From G020350405 sp964513655 (GTDB taxonomy: Bacteria > Planctomycetota > Phycisphaerae > Sedimentisphaerales > Anaerobacaceae), in assembly GCA_964513655.1 (NCBI GenBank), contig CAZENQ010000001.1:62001-126000 (forward strand): 64,000 bases of DNA, read 5' to 3'. Both the position numbers and the translations under genes were made by a program. The notes under the pieces were generated by a model. The model made no database searches. It saw nothing but the letters and a program-made list of their open reading frames with translations, and had not been told where the DNA came from. Positions 52,302 to 61,290 of this stretch are shown piece by piece (the stretch's first letter is position 1; each line of letters opens with the position of its first letter).

Positions 52302-53954
52302 TCAACCGCCCGCTGCGGAGCTGGTCAAATCGAAGATTAGATAGGTATACATGCCTGCTCTTACGAACTTGCCGTCTTTTGTAGCTTGTCCATCGCGGCC
52401 GGGGATTTGTTGGTACTTATATTGTTTGGTTAATTCTCTTATGAGGGATGCCGTGTAGTTTGTGAAGGGGACCAGATAGTATGGGTATTGTCCGGTGGCG
52501 GCGTAGACCTGGACTTGTTTTAGTGTTCTTGCGGGGACGATTTCTCTGTCGAGATACCAGGCGTATTCGGGGCGATAGTGAGGGCCCTTAACGGGGTGTT
52601 GGTTAACTACAAGGTCCTCAAAGCTTAGGAGAGCTCTGTCGGGTGGAATCTTTTTATTCAGGTCTTTGAACATTTCTATTTTGGCGGGCTGCTGCCAACG
52701 GATGTTGTAGTAGAAGTTTGTCCCTCTTGCGCAGGATATGAATATTATTGCCACAAGGACGACGACAGCCGCGTTGGCCGCCCAGCGATTTGCTTTGCTG
52801 ATGATGTCTTTTGCGAGCATGATGGCCAGGGCCACAGCTATGGCGATAAAGGGCACCAGAGGACCTTCCCAGAACTGGTGTCTCCAGAGTGCGCCTCTCA
52901 GCAGGAACAGCTGAAATATCGCGGGCATAAGGAAAAGCCAGAACTGGGGAAAGCGTCTTCGGGTATGCGTGCTTTGCTTTTCGGGGCTCGGGGCAGCAAA
53001 CACATACAACTGGCCCAGGGTCAGATACCCGATTGCTATAATCAAGACGGGCACGGTGAAGTTGATGACTGCGAACTCCCAGAGCTTAGCGAACCAGGTG
53101 CCCCATAGAAATTCGGGCATTTCACCTTTGGCGGCGCGCCACTGATACAGCGAGTATATTTTTTTCAGGTCCCAGCCGTGACCTGCAGCCATTATTGAAA
53201 AGTCTATAATCAGACTTGACAGTGGGGCGAGGATTAGGATGGCCAGCAGGGTCTTTTGTGGGAGCTGTTTGCGGCGGATGCAGCGGACGATGTAATGGAT
53301 TCCGATGGCGGCGGCGTAGAAAAGACCCTCCCATCTTAACTGGAGCACCAGGAAAAGAGATACAGCCAGCCCCCACTTGTACCAGGTTTTGGGCTTTGGT
53401 TCGTCCTTGAGGCAGCCGAGTACGGCGAGATAGAACCAGACAGCCAGGAGGCTTACCAGGTTTAGCGGTGTCATCCAGGCCTGGTACCAGAAGTAGCCGG
53501 TGATAGGGAAGATGGCGTACAGGAGTCCGGCAAGCAGGGCGGTCTTTTCGTCGAGCAGGCCGCGCATTATTTTGAGAAAGACAAGAAGGCTAAGTACGGC
53601 TTTTATTATTCCTCCTATACGAATGCCTCTTTCATTGACGCCGAATATGGCCATATCCAGCGCAGGCACGAACAGGCCGAGCTGGGGGTGGTCGAGGGAG
53701 CGATTCGGGTTTTCACGCGGCGGATTGCCGACGGCCCAGACGGCGAGTCCCTTTGTATATGACAGGTCGTATTTCAGGTAGCACCTGGCCCGCCAGGCCA
53801 TAGCGGCTTCGCCCCAGCTGTGCAGGCCGTAGAAGGGTCGGTCGATATCGCGGGCCATTATTGAGGCGAACAGGACGGCGAGCAAGCCGGCGGCGAGCCA
53901 GAAATAGCCGGGCTTGGTCTCGGGAGCCGGAATTTGATTTTCGTGTTTTTTCAT
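52302..53954 (-). CDS. GT39-like polytopic glycosyltransferase (ArnT/PMT type)
   Basis: 550 residues, about ten membrane segments after a polar N-terminus. The early loop with RPFYGLHSWGEAAMAWRA and the DHPQLGLFVP segment fit the acidic catalytic loop of the ArnT/PMT superfamily, which transfers a sugar from a polyprenyl-phosphate donor. The C-terminal ~110 residues are soluble. It is convergent with the flippase-like gene and 11 bases after the methyltransferase gene. Confidence 0.7.
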   Translation of the reverse strand: MKKHENQIPAPETKPGYFWLAAGLLAVLFASIMARDIDRPFYGLHSWGEAAMAWRARCYLKYDLSYTKGLAVWAVGNPPRENPNRSLDHPQLGLFVPALDMAIFGVNERGIRIGGIIKAVLSLLVFLKIMRGLLDEKTALLAGLLYAIFPITGYFWYQAWMTPLNLVSLLAVWFYLAVLGCLKDEPKPKTWYKWGLAVSLFLVLQLRWEGLFYAAAIGIHYIVRCIRRKQLPQKTLLAILILAPLSSLIIDFSIMAAGHGWDLKKIYSLYQWRAAKGEMPEFLWGTWFAKLWEFAVINFTVPVLIIAIGYLTLGQLYVFAAPSPEKQSTHTRRRFPQFWLFLMPAIFQLFLLRGALWRHQFWEGPLVPFIAIAVALAIMLAKDIISKANRWAANAAVVVLVAIIFISCARGTNFYYNIRWQQPAKIEMFKDLNKKIPPDRALLSFEDLVVNQHPVKGPHYRPEYAWYLDREIVPARTLKQVQVYAATGQYPYYLVPFTNYTASLIRELTKQYKYQQIPGRDGQATKDGKFVRAGMYTYLIFDLTSSAAGG

Positions 53955-53965
53955 AAAATCGGCTT

Positions 53966-54667
53966 TTAGTTCTGGTCCTTTTGAGCTATTACAAAGTTGG
54001 TCATTCCCAAAGGCTGTTTGAAGTTGAACAGTCTTAGAAGCGGCAGAGCAAAAGCTGGTGTTTTGTTGGGGACAATCATACCGTATGAGAAGGAAGTTAC
54101 AACCCGCAAGTTGTTTTCAGTTACTAAATTTCTGAGATAGGACAGTGAAAATTTAAGGGCTTTGCGTTCCTGCTTGACCAGGGAGGAAAACAAGAACATC
54201 AGAGGGTTGTTTCTATTCGGTTCGAGGATTATGACATATTTTTTTGAGACCCGTCTCATTTCCTGTATTACTTTTGCCATGTCTTCAACGTGGTGCAATA
54301 GTGCGTGGCAGAAGGCGACGTCGAAGGAGTTGTCGTCGAACTTCAGGTCATCGGCGCTCATGAGGGATGTTTTTTTGACGGGGTTGATTTCCAACATTTT
54401 TTCAGAGTAGTCTACGCCGTGGACGTCGCAAATCCTGTCGAAATAGTATGTGAAAAATCCGTTGCCGCAGCCGACGTCCAGGAGTCGGGTCTGGGGTGTC
54501 AGGTCGACGTATTGACGCAGCAGGTCAATCTTGGGGAGGATATATTCTGCTATGACGGGGTGTTCGGGGGGTCTTCTCTTTGTTAGCTGTTTTCTTTCCC
54601 AATAGTCTTTCTGGTGCATTTCAGGGGCGTTGTTGATATTAGTATTCATTTTATTCTGTGTGGACAT
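53966..54667 (-). CDS. Class I SAM-dependent methyltransferase
   Basis: 233 residues from the ATG at 54667 (a TTG at 54697 is in frame; ATG 54649 is an alternative). SAM-binding motif LLDVGCGNGFFTYYFD, acidic post-motif VHGVDYSEKMLE and FDVAFCHALLHHVEDMAKVIQ place it in the Methyltransf_11/UbiE-like class. Substrate unknown; position among glycosyltransferases suggests sugar or lipid methylation. Confidence 0.82.
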   Translation of the reverse strand: MSTQNKMNTNINNAPEMHQKDYWERKQLTKRRPPEHPVIAEYILPKIDLLRQYVDLTPQTRLLDVGCGNGFFTYYFDRICDVHGVDYSEKMLEINPVKKTSLMSADDLKFDDNSFDVAFCHALLHHVEDMAKVIQEMRRVSKKYVIILEPNRNNPLMFLFSSLVKQERKALKFSLSYLRNLVTENNLRVVTSFSYGMIVPNKTPAFALPLLRLFNFKQPLGMTNFVIAQKDQN

Positions 54668-54803
54668 TACTCTTTGAATCAGCGGACTATTACGCAATCA
54701 TAATGGTTAAGATATCGGCTGTAAAGGCGTATCGGAGCAATTAAAATCTCAGGAAAGGGTATTCGGGGTTCGGCGGATAGTCTTGGGTTTGGCTGAAATC
54801 TTC

Positions 54804-54831
54804 TTGACAATCAGGCGGGGGAGTATATAAT
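54804..54831 (+). promoter_or_regulatory. Consensus sigma-70-type promoter of the GLUG gene
   Basis: Perfect TTGACA (54804-54809) and TATAAT (54826-54831), spacer 16 bases. Predicted start near 54838, giving a ~115-base leader before the ATG at 54953. One of the strongest promoters readable in this window. Confidence 0.85.
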
Positions 54832-54878
54832 TGTTTTTAACTTTGGCAGATTTGGCAAGGCGTGGATAAGGAGGCCAA

Positions 54879-54923
54879 ATGCGGTTTATTAGTCCAATTT
54901 GGTGGTGTTTTCGCGGAAAGTAA
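54879..54923 (+). CDS. Possible 14-codon leader peptide upstream of the GLUG gene
   Basis: AAGGAGG (54868-54874) sits four bases before an ATG that opens MRFISPIWWCFRGK and stops at TAA (54921-54923), 29 bases before the GLUG start. The ribosome site is stronger than that of the GLUG gene itself (AAAGGG). The peptide is Trp/Arg-rich. Could be a regulatory leader or chance. Confidence 0.35.
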   Translation: MRFISPIWWCFRGK

Positions 54924-54952
54924 ATGTTAATTTTTTTTGAAAGGGTAGAAAG

Positions 54953-56323
54953 ATGATACGTGGAGTGAAAAAAGTGGAAGTTTTTTTTGTGGGGGTGTTG
55001 GGCGTTTTGGTATTGTGCAGTTTGGCTACGGCCATGGACGGCAGCGGCACGGAGGCGGACCCTTACGTTATCACAAATGCGACGGAGCTTCAGGCGATGA
55101 GAGGCGATTTGGGTGCGTGCTACGTGTTGGGTAATGATATAGATGCGTGTGATACGCGGACGTGGAACGGCGGGGCGGGGTTTGAGCCGGTCGGCAGTGA
55201 CCCCAATGGCTTTACGGGTAAATTTGACGGGCAGGGGAATACAGTAACTGGTCTGTATATTAACCGACCTTCAGATGACCGTGTTGGTTTGTTTGGCTAT
55301 CTTACCGGAGGCGCTGAAATCCAGAATGTAGGCTTGGTAGATGTTGATATAACAGCTTACGGGGGCAGCGGCTCTCTGGTAGGCGCCAGCAATGGTTCGA
55401 GTATCTTCCGCTGCTGGGTATCGGGGACGGTCAGAGGGACAAGTTTGATCCAAGCTCCATTGGGAGGTTTGGTTGGCGGCAACATAAATGGTTCATTTAT
55501 GTCTCAGTGTTTTTCGCTGGCGGATGTTTATGCCATCAACCCGGGTTCTCCGGCAAACCGGACAGGTGGCCTGGTGGGGCTGAGTAACAAAGGCAGTATC
55601 ATTTTGGACTGCTACGCACGAGGGAACGTGACGGCGAAGAACAAGGTTGGCGGTTTGGTCGGCGACAACACGTGGGGTTCTTACGGTGGCTACATAAAGA
55701 ACTGCTATTCGACGGGACACGTTACTGGCAGCGGAGGTGGTCTGGTCGGGTATAACTGGATGAGCGGGGTCACGTACGATAGTTGCTGGGACAAGCAGAC
55801 TTCGGGCAAGACTTCAAGTCACGGCGGGGCAGGAAGGACGACTGCACAGATGATGCAGATGGAGACCTTTGCGGGCTGGGACTTTGATGAGGTGTGGGGG
55901 ATTGTTGAGGGCGAGACGTATCCGTTCTTGTTGTGGGAGCTGAGCGGTGTTGAGCTTGCTATTGCGCGTCTCGAAGGTGCGATTGGCAAGAAAGCGGCGG
56001 CGCTTGAGGCACTTGACGGGGCTTTGGAGCAGGAAGACGAGGCTTATGTGCTTCTTGAGGAGGTGCTTGCGAGCGGTGATTATGAGGGGCTGAGCAAGCG
56101 TGATATAGCGGCGTCGCAGCGGAAGATTGAATCTGCGATTAGACGTCAGGAGCGGTCGAAGCGAGTGGTTCAGGGCAGCATTGAAGAGCTGGAGGATGCG
56201 CTTTTGTCTTTAGGCTGGGAACCTGAGCCAGAGCCTAACGAGCCGGAACCGGAGCCGAATGAGCCTGAGCCTAATGTGCCGGTTCCAAGGAAGCTGTTAA
56301 AAGGGTCCCGTGGGCGGCGTTAA
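54953..56323 (+). CDS. Exported GLUG-repeat protein with shared C-terminal helical module
   Basis: 456 residues. Signal peptide (ends near ATAMDG), then a GLUG-type beta-helix (about 27-320): GSGTEADPYVITNATELQAM, FTGKFDGQGNTVTGLYI, VGLFGYL and several GGLVGxN turns. After a DEVWGIVEGETYPFLLWE linker comes the helical hairpin (about 330-425; YEGLSKRDIAASQRKIESAI, RVVQGSIEELEDALLSLGWE), then a tail of EPNEPEP units closing with GSRGRR. The hairpin and tail are almost those of LamG copy 2, encoded in the opposite direction. Adhesion or matrix role inferred. Confidence 0.8.
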   Translation: MIRGVKKVEVFFVGVLGVLVLCSLATAMDGSGTEADPYVITNATELQAMRGDLGACYVLGNDIDACDTRTWNGGAGFEPVGSDPNGFTGKFDGQGNTVTGLYINRPSDDRVGLFGYLTGGAEIQNVGLVDVDITAYGGSGSLVGASNGSSIFRCWVSGTVRGTSLIQAPLGGLVGGNINGSFMSQCFSLADVYAINPGSPANRTGGLVGLSNKGSIILDCYARGNVTAKNKVGGLVGDNTWGSYGGYIKNCYSTGHVTGSGGGLVGYNWMSGVTYDSCWDKQTSGKTSSHGGAGRTTAQMMQMETFAGWDFDEVWGIVEGETYPFLLWELSGVELAIARLEGAIGKKAAALEALDGALEQEDEAYVLLEEVLASGDYEGLSKRDIAASQRKIESAIRRQERSKRVVQGSIEELEDALLSLGWEPEPEPNEPEPEPNEPEPNVPVPRKLLKGSRGRR

Positions 56324-56326
56324 GGT
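56082..56326 (+). repeat. Inverted repeat arm 2: 3' end of the GLUG gene
   Basis: Partner of 49790-50035. The match continues a few bases beyond the stop codon (GTTAAGGT), and plus-strand G-richness ends right after it. Confidence 0.85.
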
Positions 56327-56385
56327 TACCTGCTGACCCAAATTTGTAAGGCACAATTAGGCGACGAATTCGCACAGGACGAGGA

Positions 56386-57942
56386 TTATCTCCGCCCCTT
56401 CAGGCCGTAAATCCTCAGCCCGGGGATTCTCCCGCCGGTTATCTCCGGGTAACCGGATAGCAGTGCGACGTCAACTGGACCGCCGCCCCAGGCAATATAG
56501 TAATCTATCTCGTATTCTCTTAACTGCCTCTCCAACTCCGTCCGGCTGATATCTTTCTTCTGAGCGCCGTAATATCTGCAGTCCAAATAATACGCCATAT
56601 ATAGTGACGCCGCCCAACTGCTGTTCGATACAATATGGCGGCCCGGCTCAATAACTTTCTTGAACGCCTGGCTCAAACCATATATCCCCTTACCCATGCC
56701 CGCCTTCGCCTTCAAACTCTGCGACGCCGGGACCACAAACGACAAAAAGAAAACAAATAATAGGGCCCACCTTCTTGTCTTCGTAAAGAAATTACTCTCA
56801 AACAACCGGCCGAGCACATACCCACCCATCAGCATCAGCAGCATAAAGATGACGTACAGATACCTGTCCCGCACCCAGACCAGACTATACGCCCCGGCCA
56901 TCAACGCAACAGTTATCGTCGGATAAAGCACCTCGGCCCGCATCGCCTTTATATTAAACCTCCGCAGCCAGAACAACACATACGCAACGCCTATCGCCAG
57001 CACAAGGGGCGAAAACTCCATGCAGAAACCGGCGATCTTGCGACCGTGTCTGCCGACAACCTTCATCTGATGCCTAAAATATGACCACAAATCCATCGTC
57101 TCCGGCGGCGGCACCTTCACATACGAAGGGTCTTCCCACACACTTATCGCCGTCTCATTACTCGGCTCCAGGAAACCTATCCAAAGAACCGCTGAACCCT
57201 GCGCGCCCGGCGAAGCCGCTGCCCTGTACGTTGTCTTACCCGATGTCCCAAACGTCAACTTCCCGTATTTATTGCTTATTAGCCCTATCCATATCCCGCT
57301 GATAACTGCGAAAGCGGCCGCACCCGCCAAAAAATTATGCACAATATTTTTCCTCGCCTCCCCGCTCTCGCTCCGCACAAACCCAAGCACATTTATCACA
57401 ACAAAATGAGAAATGAAAAAAGGAAACCCAAAACTCTTCGACAAGTACGCAGCTCCGCCCAGCGCCCCGCATACTACGCCTTTCCTCACCCCTGCCCCAT
57501 AGTCAGCTCCGAATATTACAGAAAGATAAAAAAGTATTATGCACGTCAGCAGTCCATCAGGCGTAATGTAAAAAAAACCAAAAGTCAATACTGCCGGAAC
57601 AGCCGCTAATAATACCACCGTCCGAATCGACTCGGCCATCTCAAACCTGTAGGATAGCCGCCACAACGCTATGATAGTCACCACCCCAATTCCCAACGAC
57701 AACACCTTCGTTGCTAATAGAGGCTCTATACCCAAATACAAAAACGGCATCAACAACCACGAATAAAGCGGCCCCCAGTACCCGTTAATCGCGCCGCTAA
57801 AGTCACCAGCCAAATATTTCTGAGCCACCGAAATATAAGATATCCCGTCAGGATTTATCTGATACCGATACTCGCCGACCAGAGACGCCCCTACGATTAC
57901 GAACACAATCAGAACCAAAACCAAACGCAAGTCAAATTTCAA
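56386..57942 (-). CDS. GT39-like polytopic glycosyltransferase
   Basis: 518 residues, TTG start with GGGG six bases upstream. About ten membrane segments; the N-terminal loop reads YQINPDGISYISVAQKYLAG and GYWGPLYSWLLMPFLY, the D-G/P-L-Y arrangement common to GT39/ArnT-like mannosyl- and aminoarabinosyltransferases. The C-terminal ~90 residues are soluble and end with GLRIYGLKGRR. Donor and acceptor are unknown. Confidence 0.66.
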   Translation of the reverse strand: MKFDLRLVLVLIVFVIVGASLVGEYRYQINPDGISYISVAQKYLAGDFSGAINGYWGPLYSWLLMPFLYLGIEPLLATKVLSLGIGVVTIIALWRLSYRFEMAESIRTVVLLAAVPAVLTFGFFYITPDGLLTCIILFYLSVIFGADYGAGVRKGVVCGALGGAAYLSKSFGFPFFISHFVVINVLGFVRSESGEARKNIVHNFLAGAAAFAVISGIWIGLISNKYGKLTFGTSGKTTYRAAASPGAQGSAVLWIGFLEPSNETAISVWEDPSYVKVPPPETMDLWSYFRHQMKVVGRHGRKIAGFCMEFSPLVLAIGVAYVLFWLRRFNIKAMRAEVLYPTITVALMAGAYSLVWVRDRYLYVIFMLLMLMGGYVLGRLFESNFFTKTRRWALLFVFFLSFVVPASQSLKAKAGMGKGIYGLSQAFKKVIEPGRHIVSNSSWAASLYMAYYLDCRYYGAQKKDISRTELERQLREYEIDYYIAWGGGPVDVALLSGYPEITGGRIPGLRIYGLKGRR

Positions 57943-58003
57943 ACCAAACCCCTTACAAGTCCATACTCTTTATCGTGACATCAGAAATCCAAAAGACGCG
58001 CCG

Positions 58004-58945
58004 CTAACCGTCACCCTTCCTTGACCTCGCAAGGAACAAAATCTCTTGCAGAAGCTTTCTGTTCGCGCTCGATAAATCCGCCACTATTCCCAACGTAATA
58101 AGACCGAACCCAATCAATAAAAGTATCGCAGCCAAAATAAGTGACTGTACATGCCCGGAACCATGCTCAGTTAAATAGTAGTACAAAAACCGCACACATA
58201 TCCCCAAGCCAACAATAATCGGAACAAGCGAAAGATAAAAGAATGTCCGCAGCGGCTTGTACGTCACATACGACCGCAGAATTATCGAAACCGAACGCCA
58301 AAGATATCTCGGCACCGATGATATCAGCCGCGACTCCCGCGTCTTCGGATTAACCTGTATCGCAACATGCCCGATTCGCATATTCATATGCCCCGCCTGG
58401 ATAATTGTCTCAAGCGTATACGTGTAACGGTTAAAAACCACAAGCTTCGTGGCCGCCTCCGCCGAATAAGCGCGAAACCCGCTCGTCGTATCAGGAACAT
58501 CAGTGCCGGAGAACTGTCGCACCGCAAAACTGCCCAACTGCTGAAGCTTCTTCTTCGTCCACGAAAAATGCTCAATCTCCTCAATAGGCCTCGTCCCGAT
58601 GACAATGTCCTTTTCACCTTTAATAATCGGCTCTATCAAATCTTTTATACACTCGGCCTTATACTGATTGTCGCCATCCGTATTAACAACAATGTCCGCC
58701 CCTAACTCCAAAGACCTCCCGATGCCGCGCGCAAACGCCGTCGCCAAACCACGATTGGAGCCGAGACTCAGAACGTGATGCACACCAAGCTCCCGCGCCA
58801 CCTCCACCGTCCGGTCGCTGCTCCCGTCGTCTATCACTAAATACTCGATTCTCTCAACCCCCGCCAGTTCCCGCGGAAGGTCACCTATAACAGCGGCAAG
58901 CGTCTCTTCCTCGTTGTAACACGGTATTTGAATTATCAGTTTCAT
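58004..58945 (-). CDS. GT2 glycosyltransferase, DPM1/ArnC-like with C-terminal membrane anchor
   Basis: 313 residues. GT-A domain with IIQIPCYNEEETLAAVI, VIDDGSSDRT and the metal motif NTDGDNQYKAE, then TTSGFRAY; two membrane segments (about 235-258 and 270-295) follow. It resembles dolichyl/polyprenyl-phosphate mannosyltransferases, which would supply lipid-linked sugar to the two GT39-like enzymes nearby. Confidence 0.85.
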   Translation of the reverse strand: MKLIIQIPCYNEEETLAAVIGDLPRELAGVERIEYLVIDDGSSDRTVEVARELGVHHVLSLGSNRGLATAFARGIGRSLELGADIVVNTDGDNQYKAECIKDLIEPIIKGEKDIVIGTRPIEEIEHFSWTKKKLQQLGSFAVRQFSGTDVPDTTSGFRAYSAEAATKLVVFNRYTYTLETIIQAGHMNMRIGHVAIQVNPKTRESRLISSVPRYLWRSVSIILRSYVTYKPLRTFFYLSLVPIIVGLGICVRFLYYYLTEHGSGHVQSLILAAILLLIGFGLITLGIVADLSSANRKLLQEILFLARSRKGDG

Positions 58946-59064
58946 TACCTGTTCCCTTCCAGCTAACTCAAAATCTGGCCTGAATCTACACCTGTTTCTC
59001 CGGCTCCGGCCACATGCACTACACGATGAAATCTTCGGCTATAAATCCAAAACAACTTAATTAA

Positions 59065-59700
59065 TTACTGCCCTTGCCTCAGCTCCGCCAATACAATCAT
59101 CCACGGCAGCGGACAACGCACCTCCTTTACCTCGGCATATCCACCTACCCACCGCACAAAATCTCGCCTCGTCCAATGCTGCAGATGGTCCGGCGTATTG
59201 CCTAACCTGCTAAGGTACGCACCCCGAACTATATTTAGCACGCGCCATACCGGCTCCCGTGGCACGCTGACCACCAGCCACCGCCGACACACTCGAACCA
59301 ATTCTCGAATACCTTTATCAGGCTCACTCAAATGCTCTAATACCTCCGAACACATAACCGTATCAAATGACTTATCGTCAAACGGCAACTCATAGATCGA
59401 GCCTTCAACCTGCTCAAGCTCCGGCGCAATCTCCGACATCCTCTCAAAATATGCAGCATTCGGCTCAACCGCCACCACACCACGCCGCTTAACCTCTGGC
59501 GGCAAAAACATATACGCGTCACCAGCTCCGGCCCCCACGTCCAGCAGCTTCCCCTCCGTCATATCAAGAATCTCACCCAACTTGCTAAAGAAATTCCGAA
59601 CCAGATAACGGCTAATCGGATTACGACTCGAATACTTTTCACGAGACGGCTGGTCACCACCCTGTTGACCTGACGAGCACCTCTCTGTACAGCTATCCAT
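59065..59700 (-). CDS. Class I SAM-dependent methyltransferase
   Basis: 211 residues. SAM motif LLDVGAGAGDAYMFLPP, then VVAVEPNAAYFERM and FDTVMCSEVLEHLSEPDKGI (Methyltransf_11 type). A polar N-terminus of ~50 residues with several Ser/Gly precedes it. The gap of 120 bases on either side holds nothing recognised. Substrate unknown; probably sugar or lipid in this cluster. Confidence 0.82.
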   Translation of the reverse strand: MDSCTERCSSGQQGGDQPSREKYSSRNPISRYLVRNFFSKLGEILDMTEGKLLDVGAGAGDAYMFLPPEVKRRGVVAVEPNAAYFERMSEIAPELEQVEGSIYELPFDDKSFDTVMCSEVLEHLSEPDKGIRELVRVCRRWLVVSVPREPVWRVLNIVRGAYLSRLGNTPDHLQHWTRRDFVRWVGGYAEVKEVRCPLPWMIVLAELRQGQ

Positions 59701-59822
59701 CTGATACTTCCGAAACTTTAACGAAACAAAAGCTCAGCGCTCAACCGCAAATTTATTTCTTGCTTCGCTGAGCCTTTCGCCAAATAGGATAGCCCCTCCC
59801 GGCAGAACCTGCAAGAATTTAC

Positions 59823-61238
59823 TCAACCGGGCAGCAATAGCCTCAGCCCAACCCGGGCCTTCCCCCAAAATTCCTTAAACGACCGAACCGCAAGCACCTG
59901 CCGGATAAGTCTGCTCGGCCGAGTATAAAACACCCGATAAGCCCGCTGTCGCATCTCCTCCAATTCCTCCTGTGTGAAGTTTTCCGTCCAGGCCGGTGGC
60001 TGAAAATCCTCGTCCGGATTCGCCGCAAATTCCCGCCAGTAGTCACGCTCAAAGATCCCTTGCTCCAGACCCATACGGTATAGCTCCGTCCCCGGAAAAG
60101 GAGTCGTCACCGCAATGTGTGCGTAGTCCGCACGACACTTGCGAATAAAATCCATCGTCATATCAATATCTTCCTGAGTCTCCGTCGGATTGCCCAGCAT
60201 AAAATAAGACAGACTCGTTATCCCGTACTTCCGACACAAATCAAACGCCTCATGCGCCTGCTCGACCGTAATGCCCTTCTTAATTATCTTCAGGATTCGT
60301 GGACTGCCGCTCTCAACACCGATGTGGGCCCGCGCAACGCCCGCCTCTTTCATCGCCTTGACAACCTCCGCATCCAGAGTATTTGCCCTGGCGCGAACGT
60401 CCCATTGGACATCTAACCCGCGCTTCTTTATCTCATCTCGAATATCAAATATCCGCTCACGCCTGATTGTAAACGTATCGTCATAAAGAAAAATCTCGTG
60501 CACGCCGTGCTTCACACAATCTTCCATCTCATCCACCACGTTGCCGGCGCTTCGATACCGAAACGCCTTGCCCAGATGCGGCCGGTCACAGAAGATACAC
60601 TTCATCGGACAGCCCCTGCTCGTCATCGCCGTCGTAACCGGGTTGCGCTTCGCCAACACCGACCAGTAAAGCGAACTGTCTATCAAATCCCGCGCGGGCT
60701 GTGGCAGCTCATCTAAATTCGCCTCCAGCGGCCGCGCCTCTTTAGTGCTCACCTCACCGTTGCGCATCACGGCCACACCACGCACCTTGCTTATGTCGCC
60801 GCCATCCGATAGCGCGTTTACCATCTCCGCAAACGCCCGCTCCCCCTCACCCAATACCAGCGAGTCCACCCCTTCTATCGAAAGTGTCTCCTCCGGATAC
60901 AAATTCACGTGCGGCCCGCCTAAACTCACATGAGATTCAGGACACACCGACTTCGCCGTTCGTACCGTCGCAATAGCATCGATAACAGTAAACGTCATTG
61001 CCTGAATGCCTACAACGTCGGGCTGCACCTCCGCAATACGTCCCCCTATCCCCTCCTGCCCCAGACCCAATGCCGGCGCATCAAGCAGCCCAACCTCTGC
61101 ATCCGTCCACGCCTTAAGACCCGCAGCAACATAAAGCAGACCCAGCGGCGGGTACATTCCCGTCTCAGTGTCCACGCTCTTCGGAACGTTCGTCCGAATC
61201 ATATGTTCGTGTGGAGGACGAATCAGAAGGACCTTCAT
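59823..61238 (-). CDS. B12-binding-domain radical SAM protein (class B-like)
   Basis: 471 residues from the ATG at 61238 (GAGGG six bases upstream; a GTG precedes it directly). N-terminal cobalamin-binding-type Rossmann domain (PPLGLLYVAAGLKAW..., VGIQAMTF, SLGGPHVN, LGEGERAF), then the radical SAM cluster CPMKCIFC near residue 215, and a family C-terminus (PFPGTELYRM). The B12 lower-ligand motif DxHxxG is not obvious. Related enzymes methylate hopanoids or sugars, or act in lipid remodelling; the substrate is not inferable. Confidence 0.85.
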   Translation of the reverse strand: MKVLLIRPPHEHMIRTNVPKSVDTETGMYPPLGLLYVAAGLKAWTDAEVGLLDAPALGLGQEGIGGRIAEVQPDVVGIQAMTFTVIDAIATVRTAKSVCPESHVSLGGPHVNLYPEETLSIEGVDSLVLGEGERAFAEMVNALSDGGDISKVRGVAVMRNGEVSTKEARPLEANLDELPQPARDLIDSSLYWSVLAKRNPVTTAMTSRGCPMKCIFCDRPHLGKAFRYRSAGNVVDEMEDCVKHGVHEIFLYDDTFTIRRERIFDIRDEIKKRGLDVQWDVRARANTLDAEVVKAMKEAGVARAHIGVESGSPRILKIIKKGITVEQAHEAFDLCRKYGITSLSYFMLGNPTETQEDIDMTMDFIRKCRADYAHIAVTTPFPGTELYRMGLEQGIFERDYWREFAANPDEDFQPPAWTENFTQEELEEMRQRAYRVFYTRPSRLIRQVLAVRSFKEFWGKARVGLRLLLPG

Positions 61239-61290
61239 CACATACCCTCGAATAATACCTCTGTATCTACGCCCGAATGCAAAGTTCTGT

